A DNA stretch of 64,000 nucleotides from Dipteris shenzhenensis (lineage: Eukaryota; Polypodiophyta; Polypodiopsida; Gleicheniales): NCBI GenBank assembly GCA_047967505.1, contig CM106540.1, one strand, 5' to 3'. Each line of letters begins with the position of its first letter. Within the stretch, counting starts at the first letter, position 1. A model generated the notes under the pieces. It had not been told where the DNA came from and did not search any database. It was given only the letters and a program-made list of their open reading frames with translations. Made by a program: the position numbers and the translations under genes. Below, piece after piece: positions 1 through 12,573 of the stretch.

Positions 1-32
1 TCCACGAGCTCCTTTGTTGTGGAGCTCATGGA
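1..32. repeat. Short inverted repeat at the window edge
   Basis: Two 11-base arms (1-11 and 22-32) pair with one mismatch around a 10-base loop. Each arm holds a GAGCTC core. It could form a hairpin, or be the end of a mobile element cut by the window edge. Chance cannot be excluded. Confidence 0.35.
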
Positions 33-1170
33 TGTTCCAAGACTCAAGAGGGTTCATGAATTCAAAATCACAAGCACTCACAATATCCTCCAAAAATCTC
101 TAAGAGGGTTCTCAAAGGTTGATCATCATACAATAACAAGCTGAGCCAAATTTGGGCTCTTTATCTCTTTATTACAGAAGGATATTTCCTCTTGAGAGTC
201 GAGAAGGCACTATGATGAAACTAGGAATAAATGGTGGAGAAAAGAATTCAGGAACAGAAAGGGAAGGGAAAGCAATTGAAAGACAGGGAAATAGAGAAAG
301 TGGGTCAAGAATTGGAGGGAGAAACAGGGAGTACACAGTGACTAAGGGAGGAAGCAAGGAGGGCAAGAGGTTATGAGAGATCTTGTGAGGACAAAAGAAT
401 GGTGAGGCCTGAGAGGGAGAGCTTAAGGGCTTTCAGGAGGAGCGAACAGGTGGAGAAAGAAGGAAGGCGCAATGTCAAACAAAAAGGGAGGTGCAGGATC
501 CTTGCTTTGTATTATGTGCTGAAACAGGGATATTTCATGACATTTCAGGCACTGAACTATGACTTGGCGTTTCACATTTTGGACTTGCTATGATGTCTTT
601 CATGATAGCTGTGCCTTATAAGCTGTACACCCAAACATGCTTAAGTGTTAAAATATACACCTTCTTGCTATTACATAGCAAGCATCGTGATTCAAATAGA
701 GATGTATGACATCATTTAATCCTTTAGAAAAGAAATCAGTCATGATGTGATTTGCTGAGACTCAAAATTTTAGTACAAGCAAACTTAGCACTCAACAGAA
801 TGATCCTAGTTCTAGAAATGGTCCCAATGAGGTTTTTGTTAACTATGTTTCATTCGTTTTGTTGCTTTGTTTCTGTCATAATCTTCATCCCCCGTCCTCC
901 CAATGCAACTGGATGGGCACTTGTAGGAACAGCTACTGTCATTGATTACGTTTGATGGGAGCCTAGGTCAAGGACTGCCCCCCAAGGCACTCCCAACAGG
1001 CTCTTTCATGTGCTTCCAAGTTTTTCAATCAGGCCTAATCAAGTTGCCAGGCCAATCTCTCCCCCCTTAGAAAGCAAAGATGTGACCTTTTATGCCACAG
1101 ACCTGATTAATCTTGTGACTGTCTCATTTCAGAGTCTAGAAATCAATGCAGACTTAGAGATCATTTGGTA
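33..1170. other. No gene recognised
   Basis: A purine-rich stretch (about 200-490) gives short open frames on both strands whose translations are Glu/Arg/Gly-rich or Leu/Pro/Ser-rich, as expected from base composition alone. The rest has no recognised domain. If the DUF726 exons downstream belong to a full gene, this could be intron. Confidence 0.4.
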
Positions 1171-1184
1171 ATAATTAGGTGGTC

Positions 1185-1960
1185 ATTGTCATGATTGGTT
1201 CAGTTCCTCATTGCCCTCGATGTGAATGTGCCATTGAGTCCATAAGCATTGCCTATGGGATTGCAAACAGGTCCACCTTATTTTGGTCTGGGATTGCTAT
1301 GCTTATTGGAAGACTTGTCCCCTCCAGTATTTTCATTACTTGGAGATTGGCTGTTTGGCTTTCCTTGACAAGACCCCAGGTCTTTTATGAGAGAGACCTC
1401 TGCCATGGCGATCAGGATATCTGATCATGTTATTGAGTTCTTTGGATAGGGTTCCAGTCACTGTATTTCAGGGCCCACTTTCTCCTATTGATACCAAATG
1501 GGAGATCATTGCCAGTATCACAGCTTGGCATATCTGGAAAGCTAGATGCACAGAGGCTTCCTAGAACACTTAGGTCCATCCTTCTTAGGTCCTTTGTAAT
1601 ATTTGGACAGATAATGTTCATACTTTGACGGCTACATGGACAAAAATTCAGGGGCAGTTGAGAACTGCAGCAAAAAGGAGTGCTTTTTTCATGAATGGAG
1701 AAATAGCCCCATTATGTCTGAGACTACTTCTGGTATTACTTGGCACTTTCAGCCAGCTCATTGGGCATAGTGTATTGATGCCTTGAGTCTGCTTTGTATT
1801 GGCTTTTGCATACATAATAGAAGTCCTACTTTTGCAAAAAAGAAAAAAATAGGAGTGTCTTTTTTTGTTTTGGTCTTCTCTACATCTGAATTTCATCAAG
1901 GGAATGGATCCTTAAACCTGTACTTTGATGGATTGAAGTGGACTGTATGCTTACAGGAAA
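1185..1960 (+). pseudogene. LINE ORF2 3' relic (zinc-binding RT domain and RNase H start)
   Basis: Frames in this stretch read CPRC, then an ES..HCLWDC block, which is the Cys/His pattern of the zf-RVT domain C-terminal to plant LINE reverse transcriptases. About 100 codons later comes WEIIASITAWHIWKARC, the block that usually precedes the LINE RNase H domain, followed by WTDNVH and TWTKIQ in frame-shifted order. Several stops and frame changes break it, so it is a dead 3' fragment of an L1-type non-LTR retrotransposon. The reverse transcriptase and endonuclease parts are absent. It lies just upstream of the DUF726 exons on the same strand and may sit in an intron of that gene. Seen: the motifs. 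Inferred: family and decay. Confidence 0.65.
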
Positions 1961-2017
1961 CTTCTCGATTTGTGAGACAGTAAAGCATCTAAGCATGGGG
2001 GGATATTTTATTTTCAG

Positions 2018-2642
2018 GTAGTAGCAGGTCGGTTTGTCAATGTGTACGCCACTAATGACTGGCTTCCAGCAGTTATCGTGCCAGGTATGCAATAGATGTA
2101 GCTAAAAGTTATGAGCTATAAATTGAACTCTTTCCTTAGCATTACCTGTGTGTGCTGTGTCCATATGCTTCATGAAACTGTCACGGTGTTTGTGCAAATC
2201 AGCTTGATGTCACAAGGATTGGCTGGAATTCAAGCTGTAAATGTCCCTGGCATTGAGAATGTAAGCCTTTCCTTTATTGCCTTGTAAAAATTATCTGAGT
2301 GATTATTATTTTGATCAGGGCAGATTTCTCCACAGCTGAGGGCAGAAAAGAATATTTGAGTGGTTGTTATCTTGTAATTAGTCATAGGGGCAGATCTCTC
2401 CACAGCTAGTGAGCTCCCCCTGGCTCACATTTTTTACTCTACAGCAATTAATTTTATGTCTTTGCCTAAATCCTGGTTTCCTGTAACAGGTTGAAGTGAC
2501 TTACATGATAAAGGGTCACTCCTCTTATCTAGAAAATGTTGGGGACATTCTTCGAGCTATAGAGATTGATTGTTACTTCCCAAAGTATCCACCAAAAATA
2601 ATTATTAGTAGTACCCTTGAAGACTCACAAAGCATGCGATAA
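2018..2642 (+). pseudogene. 3' exons of a DUF726 (TMCO4-like, alpha/beta-hydrolase-type) gene, frame broken
   Basis: Three splice-bounded blocks match the C-terminus of plant DUF726 membrane/coiled-coil proteins. Exon X (2018-2084, after TTTTCAG, before GTATGC) reads VAGRFVNVYATNDW. Exon Y (2203-2260, after AAATCAG, before GTAAGC) reads LMSQGLAGIQAVNVPGIEN. Exon Z (2490-2642, after TGTAACAG) reads VEVTYMIKGHSSYLENVGDI, then ILRAIEIDCYFPK, and ends in TAA. Introns are 118 and 229 bp. Y and Z join in frame, but X is 67 nt and leaves one base where Y needs two. The usual residues after NDW are short by a length that fits a 4-nt deletion. DUF726 proteins carry an alpha/beta-hydrolase fold and their function is poorly known. 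The upstream catalytic exons are not seen and may lie left of the window or be lost. Probably a pseudogene or truncated copy, unless a non-standard splice restores the frame. Confidence 0.75.
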
Positions 2643-3696
2643 TTTGACGAGACTTCTAGTTCAGTAGTCTTCATACATATGATTGAAATGGCATTCAATT
2701 GTACCACGACTAGATTTTCAAAAGCATGCCAAATCATTCAAACAGCCAGGTGTCATACAATATTGAAGGCTATGCTATTTGGGGAAACTCAAATTCCTTG
2801 TGATTCAGGTGATCTCGAGATCTTAGAATGCACTTGTGTGGATGCGATGGACCTCAATATATTCATCGCCTTGAGGACACTAGAAATAAGTCACCTCTAC
2901 ATTTTGCAGTGGCAGCATCGGTGATTTCAAGAATTTGCCATCAGCATGGCCACTGTGTGAGTGTTTCAATCTTTGCAATGTTCCTAAGAAGTCAAATGCA
3001 ACTTGAGGGCGTCTGATGGGCCAGTTGTGCCCTTGTGGCTGATCCTAGTAGAAGAAATGTACGAGTAATAAACAGTTTCTGGCACCATGTTGTTAAAACA
3101 TGACGACTACCCCTTTGTTTGATCCTATTGGTCCATGTAGGTCACATTTTGCCTTTAATTGTTTTCATATCTTTTTATTTGTATTTGACATATCCTCCAA
3201 TGAAATGTAAGCATGATAAAAGCAAGCATTTTTTCAACATGGATGTGCAAGTTTATGCCAAGGTTCGCAAATGTGAACCAAGAATATATCAACATGTGCA
3301 GACACCTTTGACTTCTAATGAAAGGTGAAATGCTTTATAGTTACAGTAATTCAATTAAATTCTTCACATTCATCTGTCACATATGCTAGTTGTAGAAAGC
3401 TATTGTCTATTTCAGGATGAATAAATAATGGATTTGTGCCAATTTGACAAGTGAGCCCATGTTGAAATGTGGAGCTCTATTTCTATTTGCAAAGGTGAGG
3501 AAGTGGAGATTTTGAATGATAATGCGAGAAGAAAAATGCACATCCTTTACAAGCATCATGTTTTGACCATTCGAGTGTGGCTATAAACTAACTGACTTTG
3601 ATATTAATTGTGTAAAAAGGAAGGATTATAAAAAGAGGAAAGACAGCCTCCAAGCAGTGGTAGGCTAAAACTAAACTAAAGTACAGAGGTATCGAC
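2643..3696. other. No gene recognised; possible 3' flank of the DUF726 copy
   Basis: Short plus-strand frames (2679-3016) directly follow the DUF726 stop codon. They show no known domain and overlap each other in different frames. The remainder is AT-rich without recognisable motifs. Confidence 0.4.
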
Positions 3697-3846
3697 CATA
3701 GCAAACTTAGGCAATGGATCCTTAGAGACTTGTATTCTACGAGACAGAAAGACTAACATACTAAGAGTATCATAGCCAAATTAGGCAACAGATCCCTAGA
3801 GAGTTGTTTTCTACCAGACGGAAAGACTAACATACTAAGAGTATCA
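3697..3846. repeat. 74-bp tandem duplication
   Basis: Two imperfect copies start at 3697 and 3771, with period 74. Both end in the shared block AGACTAACATACTAAGAGTA. The copies differ at a modest number of positions, so the duplication is not recent. It abuts the LINE relic that follows. Confidence 0.8.
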
Positions 3847-4146
3847 TCAACCACCTCCCTAAGGGGATTGCCACAGTTTCTCTGAAAAACTGTGCTAATC
3901 TGGAACTCACACCCAAGAAATCACAATAGCCCGGATCAAATGCCTGAAAGCTAAAAGCACATCATCTATCGAACCCGTCTTCCAGAGGCACGGTTTTCCA
4001 CCCGAAGACAATGGGGAGACCAGCCAGCTCCAACCATGTTTTAACATTTTTCCAAACAACCTGAATGCATAGACACCCCAAAAAATATGAAAACGAGCCT
4101 CCCTCTTAAAGCTTGCACAGCAGACAAAGGGCTGAAGCTTTATCCC
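3836..4146 (-). pseudogene. LINE zf-RVT relic
   Basis: On the minus strand one frame reads CLLCKL, then an EGGSFSYFLGC block, then IQVVWKNVKTWLELAGLPIV. This is the layout of the zinc-binding domain after a LINE reverse transcriptase (CxxC, a Glu-Ser/Gly turn, a hydrophobic block, Cys, then a Trp-containing helix). It continues with two in-frame stops through CAFSFQAFDPGYCDFLG and RLAQFFRETVAIPLGRW. No RNase H or poly(A) end was recognised. Orientation is opposite to the LINE pieces at 1.2 and 4.6 kb, so at least two insertions are present. Confidence 0.55.
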
Positions 4147-4549
4147 ACTTGACTAAGCGGGTTCTTACTGAAAACTTACACCCGAATAGCCTTTACAGTT
4201 GAAAATTAAGCACAAACCTCGGTCATGGAGAGAGAGTCTTACTGAGCTTCAGGTGGATCCTCCTATCCCCTCTTGGTAAAGATGTTTCAGTGAGGCTGGT
4301 ATTTGTTTAGGAGTGAGACCAGGTCCTGCTCCCTTATATTTTTCTGCAAATGCATCTCACAGACTTTCATCTCTATAGCCATTACAGTTCCAAGTTCATC
4401 AGGATTTGGTTTGGCAAAGGATCAGAGTCATATATTGCCTTGGGAAGGTCTGGTCCCTTGTTCCTTCTTACCTCGTTTGTTACTGAGGAGCCTAGATAGA
4501 GATTATGGATTTTTCAGGGCAAACCTCTCTCTCAGCTACATCGGGACCT
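4147..4549. other. No gene recognised; probably LINE-derived
   Basis: This lies between two oppositely oriented LINE relics. A plus-strand frame at 4303-4551 has no clear domain. A run of decayed plus-strand frames leads into the zf-RVT block that follows, so it may be part of that LINE. Confidence 0.35.
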
Positions 4550-5125
4550 AGGTGAGTGGTTGTGGCCAGCTCCTCACAGTATAGACTCTACCGTGCCTTT
4601 CTTTTAGTACTGTTGCAAGAGTGGATTACAGGATCCAGCAAAGGAGCATTCATCATCAGCCCGCAGCTATTCCTCATTGGCAGGAACAGGGGATCACATA
4701 GCAGCTCGTGGTCCTTTTGGACCCATTTCTGGGGGATTAATAGAGCTTGGAAAGCTTCTTACTTTCTTTGGCTCACGATACATAGATGGACTCCGGTTGG
4801 CTCCTCTTGGCTACATTAGATGGGCGGACCCTCAATTTGTTTGAGATGCATGCTCATTGCAAAGAGGTCGTGCAAGCATTGTTTGTGGAGCTGTCACAGT
4901 GTATTGTCGATATGGATTGGTATTTTTTGATTGTTTTCCTTTGGCACATCTAGGTCTTTCACCATGACCTAGGGTGCATCTCTCTAGGGCAAAGGGTTCA
5001 GAGCCTTTATCTCATATGAGGTTGAGCCAAACGGTCTCGGATCTAATTGTGTGAGTCAGTCGGTTGACAAGTCTGTCGAGGCTCTAGCTCTCATCACGTC
5101 CATGGCACGTGTTGAGCTGTGGTGC
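4550..5125 (+). pseudogene. LINE ORF2 zf-RVT relic, plus strand
   Basis: The plus strand reads FLWLTIHRWTPVGSSWLH, a stop, then CLRC followed by a KHCLWSC block. This matches the zf-RVT order (K..FLWL, [RH].T.., CxxC, HCLW.C) and resembles the HCLWDC block of the relic at about 1.25 kb, so both may be one LINE family. Upstream sequence (4556-4720) keeps an open frame without a clear motif. Downstream (4930-5125) could be decayed RNase H. Stops and frame changes make it a pseudogene. Confidence 0.55.
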
Positions 5126-6449
5126 TGTATCATGGGTCTGGAAGAAATCCGTGATAAGCATCTGGGTGACTTCTAGTTGTGCTGCGTAGGCATGCTACTA
5201 TGATTGAAATGATGTGTCTCGATGTCGAGTCATCTCGTGTAGGAAGCCTGCAAGGCATCTCTAATCTGAGTAGCAAAGGAAACTGCAAAAATACATCAGA
5301 GGCCAAGCCACAAACGACCAAAGAGGGATACTGCCCCAAAATCAAACAAAGACCAAATACAAGCCTCTTACGACGATAGAAAATGATGGTTTGTAGTGGC
5401 AAACAATCAACTTGGAGGCATGAAAAGCTAGCACAAGCCTAAACTAGAGAAGTGGAAGAAAAGGTCATCCTTTGCCCATGTCCGTAGGAATTCTCGTGCA
5501 ACCATGTGAGGTGCCTATGAATGTCGTCACATTTCCCCTTGAGGGCATGGGTGATCGAAGGAGTAAATATGTGCCCAAGTGCCGGCCCATATAACAAACA
5601 GTATCCTGCAGATCCGCCTCAAAGCCCAAATGCCGGCCAAGATGTGTTGTGAATCAAGCAAAGGTCCCCCAAGACACCACACTAAGGTCAAGCGCAACTT
5701 TGGCAAAAATTTTGAGAGCGTGCCTCCAAACTGCCTTGGCTCTTGAACACTCTCAAAGACAATGCTTTGGGGACTCAATCTTGCCATTCGGGTACCTCAA
5801 ACACTCTGCCAACTGTCGCATCGAAGCCAACCAGCTGCCCATCAGAAGGTATAATGCGTACATTTTTACAATCCCTACTACCATATGAGCCACGATTGCC
5901 AACTATCCCATAAGGCTTTTCAAAAAGTACGGGAAAAAATGCGTTAAAGGCCCTCTTATACTAGTTGTAAGTCCTAGAGGAGACTCTATCCTAAAGTCTA
6001 CCTAGAACGCATAGCCCAATCCTCGTAGAGTAGGAGAAAAAGGAAACTTGCTCTTGATTCGCCTCCAAAGGAGACTAGAACCTCCCGTGTGGGTCTCATT
6101 CAAGCTCCAAAAAGCGCATGTCCCTACCACAACCACAATCCCCAAAGTGAACATGGTCCAGCTCCAATCTAGGAAACACCTACCACTCCTTTCAAATCAC
6201 ACAAACCATTCAGACCCTCAGCCACGGGAGGGAGGGGACTGCCAAGGCCTTTGTATCCTAAGAGAGATGTAAATCTCGACTCAAAAAAGTAGCTAACTGA
6301 GAGTTTGACAAACAACATGCAACCACCAGAGGAATGCCAAGCAGCGAGAACTGCCCCATCCAACTAAAATCCCCTGGCTCCAAAGGTGCTTGCTCCGTGA
6401 GAAGTAGCCACTCGATGGGTATAGCTGCCTCAATCTCTCTCCGTCTATA
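5126..6449. other. Decayed sequence, probably LINE-derived
   Basis: Open minus-strand frames at 5130-5402 and 5527-5787 lack a motif I can name with confidence. They lie downstream (on the minus strand) of LINE pieces at 6.6-7.05 and 8.4-9.3 kb, so they may be remnants of that ORF2. Other frames here look incidental. Confidence 0.35.
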
Positions 6450-6553
6450 GTTGTGTATCAGCTCAATGTCAAGAATGCATTTCTCAATGGTTACCTAGAC
6501 AAGGAAGTCTACATGCAACAACCAGGAGGTTATGTTGAACCAAGAAAAGAGGA
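6450..6553 (+). pseudogene. Isolated 104-bp copia reverse transcriptase fragment
   Basis: The plus strand reads YQLNVKNAFLNGYLDKEVYM, then QQPGGYVEPRKEE. This is the strongly conserved Ty1/copia RT block around the [L/V]DVK.AFLNG.L motif. It matches the corresponding block of the copia element at 23.6-31.2 kb, near 25074-25170 on its minus strand. Nothing else of copia flanks it, and minus-strand LINE sequence begins within about 12 bases. It looks like filler DNA captured at a repair junction, or the last scrap of a deleted element. Confidence 0.8.
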
Positions 6554-6564
6554 GAATGAGTCGG

Positions 6565-7053
6565 TCAGCCACGATCCAAGGAGGCCCATTGCACGTGAGA
6601 ATGGTCACCCAGCTGGTGGCCCTCATAATCAGTGGAACAACCGGTTCCGAATAAGAGACTATTTGGCAACCTCCCCTTAACAGCAAGGACACTGACCTTA
6701 CCTGACACCAAACAAGAAGCAAGCTGCAAAGGAAAGAGAAGCGAGGTTGTTGGACCGGGGCACTCAAAAAGATCCACCTCAGGGATGGCTGCCAAATCCC
6801 TTGTCGGCTAGGTTAACAAGTCTTGATGTTCTCCTAGAATAAAAGCTTCTTGGTCTACCCATTCGGAGTGAGGCCACACACCACTAGCTTGCCTAAGAGA
6901 GCGTGACTCTAAAGCTCTAAATCGATGATACCCAAGGCGCTTGCAGATCGTGCGTTGGATGATCGTCTTCCATGCCGCCTTAGCCTGTGAATTCCGAGAT
7001 CCATCCAAGCCGGACCATAGGAAATTACGGACTAGTCTCCTCAATTGCACCAT
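6565..7053 (-). pseudogene. LINE ORF2 fragment (C-terminal to the RT core)
   Basis: The minus strand reads QLRRLVRNFLWSG followed by AKAAWKTIIQRTICKRLGYH. This is the [R]FLWSG...K..W..ic.pk..GGLG signature found after the palm and thumb of plant LINE reverse transcriptases. A second frame nearer 6565-6650 reads KGRLPNSLLFG, as in the spacer before zf-RVT. Frames shift at least once. It has the same strand as the ORF1 relic at 8.4-9.3 kb and lies in the right order for one LINE, although the gap between them is decayed. Confidence 0.7.
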
Positions 7054-8435
7054 TCACAACTAAACTTCACAAGTTTTCTGGCTGAATGCATTTGACAAAT
7101 TCTCATAAGGCCCTTTCTTCATAAAATGGATCCTACAACTTTTGTTTTAAAAAACCATGAAGCCTCACAAAATGTATAAACTCATGGTTCATTCACTTTC
7201 AAGATTAGAAAGTTCTTACATGGGTCTAATAAGATATTTCATAGCCAAGGTGTAGCTTAAGTAGAGATCAACATAGTCCCACCTAAAATATTGAGTACAA
7301 TGTGATATGCACCATTGATAAGATCCCTAAAATATTATCTTAGATGATTTTTCCTTACAAGATTCTAAAGCATGCATCAAATGATGTCTCTCATGCAAAG
7401 ATGACAAATCCTAGGAGATTGTGGCTAGTGAAAGGGTTAGAGCAATCAATCAAGCTAGAAAGTTCGATGTGTGGCACTAAGTCATAACATCTAAAGAACT
7501 TAAAATCAAGTAAGGAAAAGCCTTTATACACTCATGAGAGCAACAAGGTATCACATGAATTAGGAAGCCTAAACCTTTTAGAGGCTTTGCTTCAACCATA
7601 CATGTTTTGCATTTTTCTAGATCCTCTTGGAACTTGGTGAAAGGGCCATCATGATGGGAGAGAAAGATAGGGTGGGTAGGGGGGGGGGGGGGGGGTTGCC
7701 AACAGTTTATGAGAGGATAGCGATTGCCTCATACACATAAGCATATGCATGCAAGGGAAAATTTAGCATAAGCAGGGAGGGAAAATTTTTGAATCAGATG
7801 ATTGAATGTTACTTGTAGTTCAAAATCCATGTGCTCTAAATTAAAATAAACCCTTTTAACAACTAAAGAAAAAGAAGCACTAGCATCAGATAGTTGAGGG
7901 GCATGTTGCCCCACATCTATGGACGTTCCAAAATCTTGAGAATATGTTGGCGGAAGATGTATGCTAAGACATAACATCATCAATCAGAGAGTATTGAAGC
8001 ACATGCTGAGACCCATACTCAAACAAAGACCCATCAATATATGTTGATGGCCCACCATGAGGAGTAATAGGAAGAGTAAGCGAATCATCCAATGGCATAT
8101 TTGTAGCAAAGATGACCACTGCATGAACATCAACTATATTATGTGCAACATAGACATCAATGATAAGAGTTTGCTTAGAAGTAGTGAGGACCTATGAAGC
8201 ACGAACAAGATTAGGAGCACTATCCTTGCTAGAGGAAAGAGGGAAAAAATGATTGTTTGAGGCCTAATCTGTAGCTAGAGACTGTAGCTAGAGAAGAGAA
8301 GATTGGCCTCCAAACATACTTTCTTCATTTCATAGGAACATATTGAAAATCAACAAATGGCCTAACTACCTGTATGCCAAATTTTTTATAGCAAGGATGA
8401 AAGAGAAGGAACCCCAACAAAAGAGGCTTTGCCTA
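7054..8435. other. Decayed interval between LINE ORF1 and ORF2 pieces
   Basis: No endonuclease or RT motif was recognised. The region would hold the LINE ORF2 5' half if the flanking minus-strand pieces are one element. A minus-strand frame at 7729-7983 has no known domain. Confidence 0.35.
7679..7695. repeat. 17-base G homopolymer
   Basis: An uninterrupted run of G follows GGGTGGGTA. Long G runs are slippage-prone and are a common place for assembly length errors. Confidence 0.95.
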
Positions 8436-9335
8436 TAGTAGCTGTAGAGTTGTTTAGAAGGCAAATCTCTAGCATAATGACCTAGCTGATAACATCAATA
8501 GCAAGCAAGAGAAAAGGAAGCAAAAAATGAAAGTTGTAAGCACTGAGGTGAAACAAAGCCCATATCAAGGCACATATACGTTAGCATTGATTCTTCCAAT
8601 GTTCGCATAATACAAATTTTAATATCTCGAGAGAGTAGTAGAGAATCCAAACACGGGCAGTACAATACTCTCCCTAGGGTGGCTCCAATATATAGGAAGA
8701 AGAGTGCCAAAAAGGGAGGGAGGGCCTTGATTGTAACCCAAACTAGACAAGTAATCATATATGTTGGATCGAAATCTAGATCCCACGGCATACAGTGAGC
8801 ATAAAATCCAACTCCTCGCACCAACTGATGAGTAAACATATGAAGAACTAAACGAGGAGAAGTGCACTATAACAAAACCCTTTGCTCCAAAAAGTAAACC
8901 AATCCACCATAATTGGGTCCCAAGGCAATCATTAGCCCAAGCATGCAACTAAGGAACTATAAGTACTCTACCCATAAAATACAAGCATACTCTCAATTGT
9001 TTGCCATCCAACAAAGCATCTAGAGTAGGGGCAACATCAAAAGTATGAGTCACGTGGGTAGGGCCATCAAGAATATGCTATTGTAAATCAGCACATATAT
9101 TCTTCAGCAAGGTAGAATTTAGTCTCAAACCTTGGTGAGGAAAGGCAGTCCTAGAGGCTTTGCCAATTGGAAGAGACATATGAGAAGAAGCTCTCTTCTT
9201 TCTTGCATGAACCGTAACAATCACATTAGTACTAGAATTCTACAAGGCAACTACTAGTTCCAAGGAAGAAGAGGTTTTCAAAGTAGGAACCCTACGAGCT
9301 AAATGGCAAGCGACTATTGCAAAGGTAAAGGACAT
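8436..9335 (-). pseudogene. LINE ORF1 relic (DUF4283-like domain and CCHC knuckle)
   Basis: From about 9335 downward the minus strand encodes a long decayed protein. It includes a HVTHTFDVAPTLDALLDGK stretch, a block with FYAHCMPWDLDFDPT, then CLVWVTIKALPP and IGATLGRVL. That matches the DUF4283 RNA-binding domain of plant LINE ORF1 proteins (PW...FDP..., [P/L]VWV.[IL]..LP, IG..LG). A zinc knuckle follows as CY[stop]CYQLGHYARDLP, where the last Cys is replaced by Leu and a stop sits inside the knuckle. ORF1 proteins coat LINE RNA and act as nucleic-acid chaperones. At least three stops or frame changes are visible, so this copy is dead. Confidence 0.7.
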
Positions 9336-11938
<2,603 letters not shown>

Positions 11939-12370
11939 GTTCTATGAACGATATGAAATCTTTCAATTGGATAACCACATGGTTGGATAGGTGTGAAACT
12001 CTTTAAAGGCCAACAATTGAGGGAGAAATCATTACATTTTTGTTTTTTGGAGACGTTCTGTGAACCATATGAAATCTTTCAATTGGATAACCACATGGTT
12101 GGATAGGTGTGAAACTCTTTAAAGGCCAACAATTGAGGGAGAAATCATTACATTTTTGTTTTTTGGAGACGTTCCGTGAACCATATGAAATCTTTCAATT
12201 GGATAACCACATGGTTGGATAGGTATGAAACTCTTTAAAGGCCAACAATTGAGGGAGAAATAGTTACATTTTTGTTTTTTGGAGACGTTTCGTGAACCAT
12301 ATGAAATCTTTCAATTGGATAACCACATGGTTGGATAGGTGTGAAACCCTTTAAAGGCCAACAATTGAGG
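11939..12370. repeat. 116-bp tandem repeat, about 3.7 copies
   Basis: Copies begin at 11939, 12055, 12171 and 12287 with an exact 116-base period. The last copy stops at 12370 after CAACAATTGAGG. Copies are nearly identical: the variable start reads GTTCTATGAACG, GTTCTGTGAACC, GTTCCGTGAACC and GTTTCGTGAACC, with few other changes. Homogeneity suggests recent amplification or gene conversion. The array ends about 200 bases before the ATG of the TIC32-like gene and about 104 bases before its likely TATA box, so it lies in the proximal promoter. Confidence 0.97.
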
Positions 12371-12473
12371 ACTTGACGATGTCAAAGAAAAATGTCTCAA
12401 TGGAAGTCATGCATGACGTTGCACAATGAAGCAATGCCTTGGGAAACAATTCTAGGAGATAACACAAGGACAA

Positions 12474-12480
12474 TATAAAA
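12474..12480 (+). promoter_or_regulatory. Candidate TATA box of the TIC32-like gene
   Basis: TATAAAA within CAATATAAAACCC lies 94-100 bases upstream of the ATG at 12574. This gives a plausible 5' leader of about 60-70 bases if transcription starts 25-35 bases downstream. It is the best TATA match between the tandem array and the ATG. Confidence 0.55.
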
Positions 12481-12573
12481 CCCAAAAGGAAACGCAATGA
12501 AAAACAACGAAATCTTGAGTGTTTTCTTCTAGTGTTAACGACAGCTTCCAAAAGCGTTATCACAGAGAAAACC

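Noticed and set aside
152-376. Open frames on both strands in purine-rich DNA
   Set aside because: Composition-driven Glu/Arg/Gly or Pro/Ser/Leu translation with no domain.
3119-3328. 69-codon plus frame
   Set aside because: AT-rich, with no domain and no splice or retroelement context.
11939-12370. CRISPR-like regular repeats
   Set aside because: The 116-bp units are contiguous without spacers. This is a eukaryotic tandem repeat.
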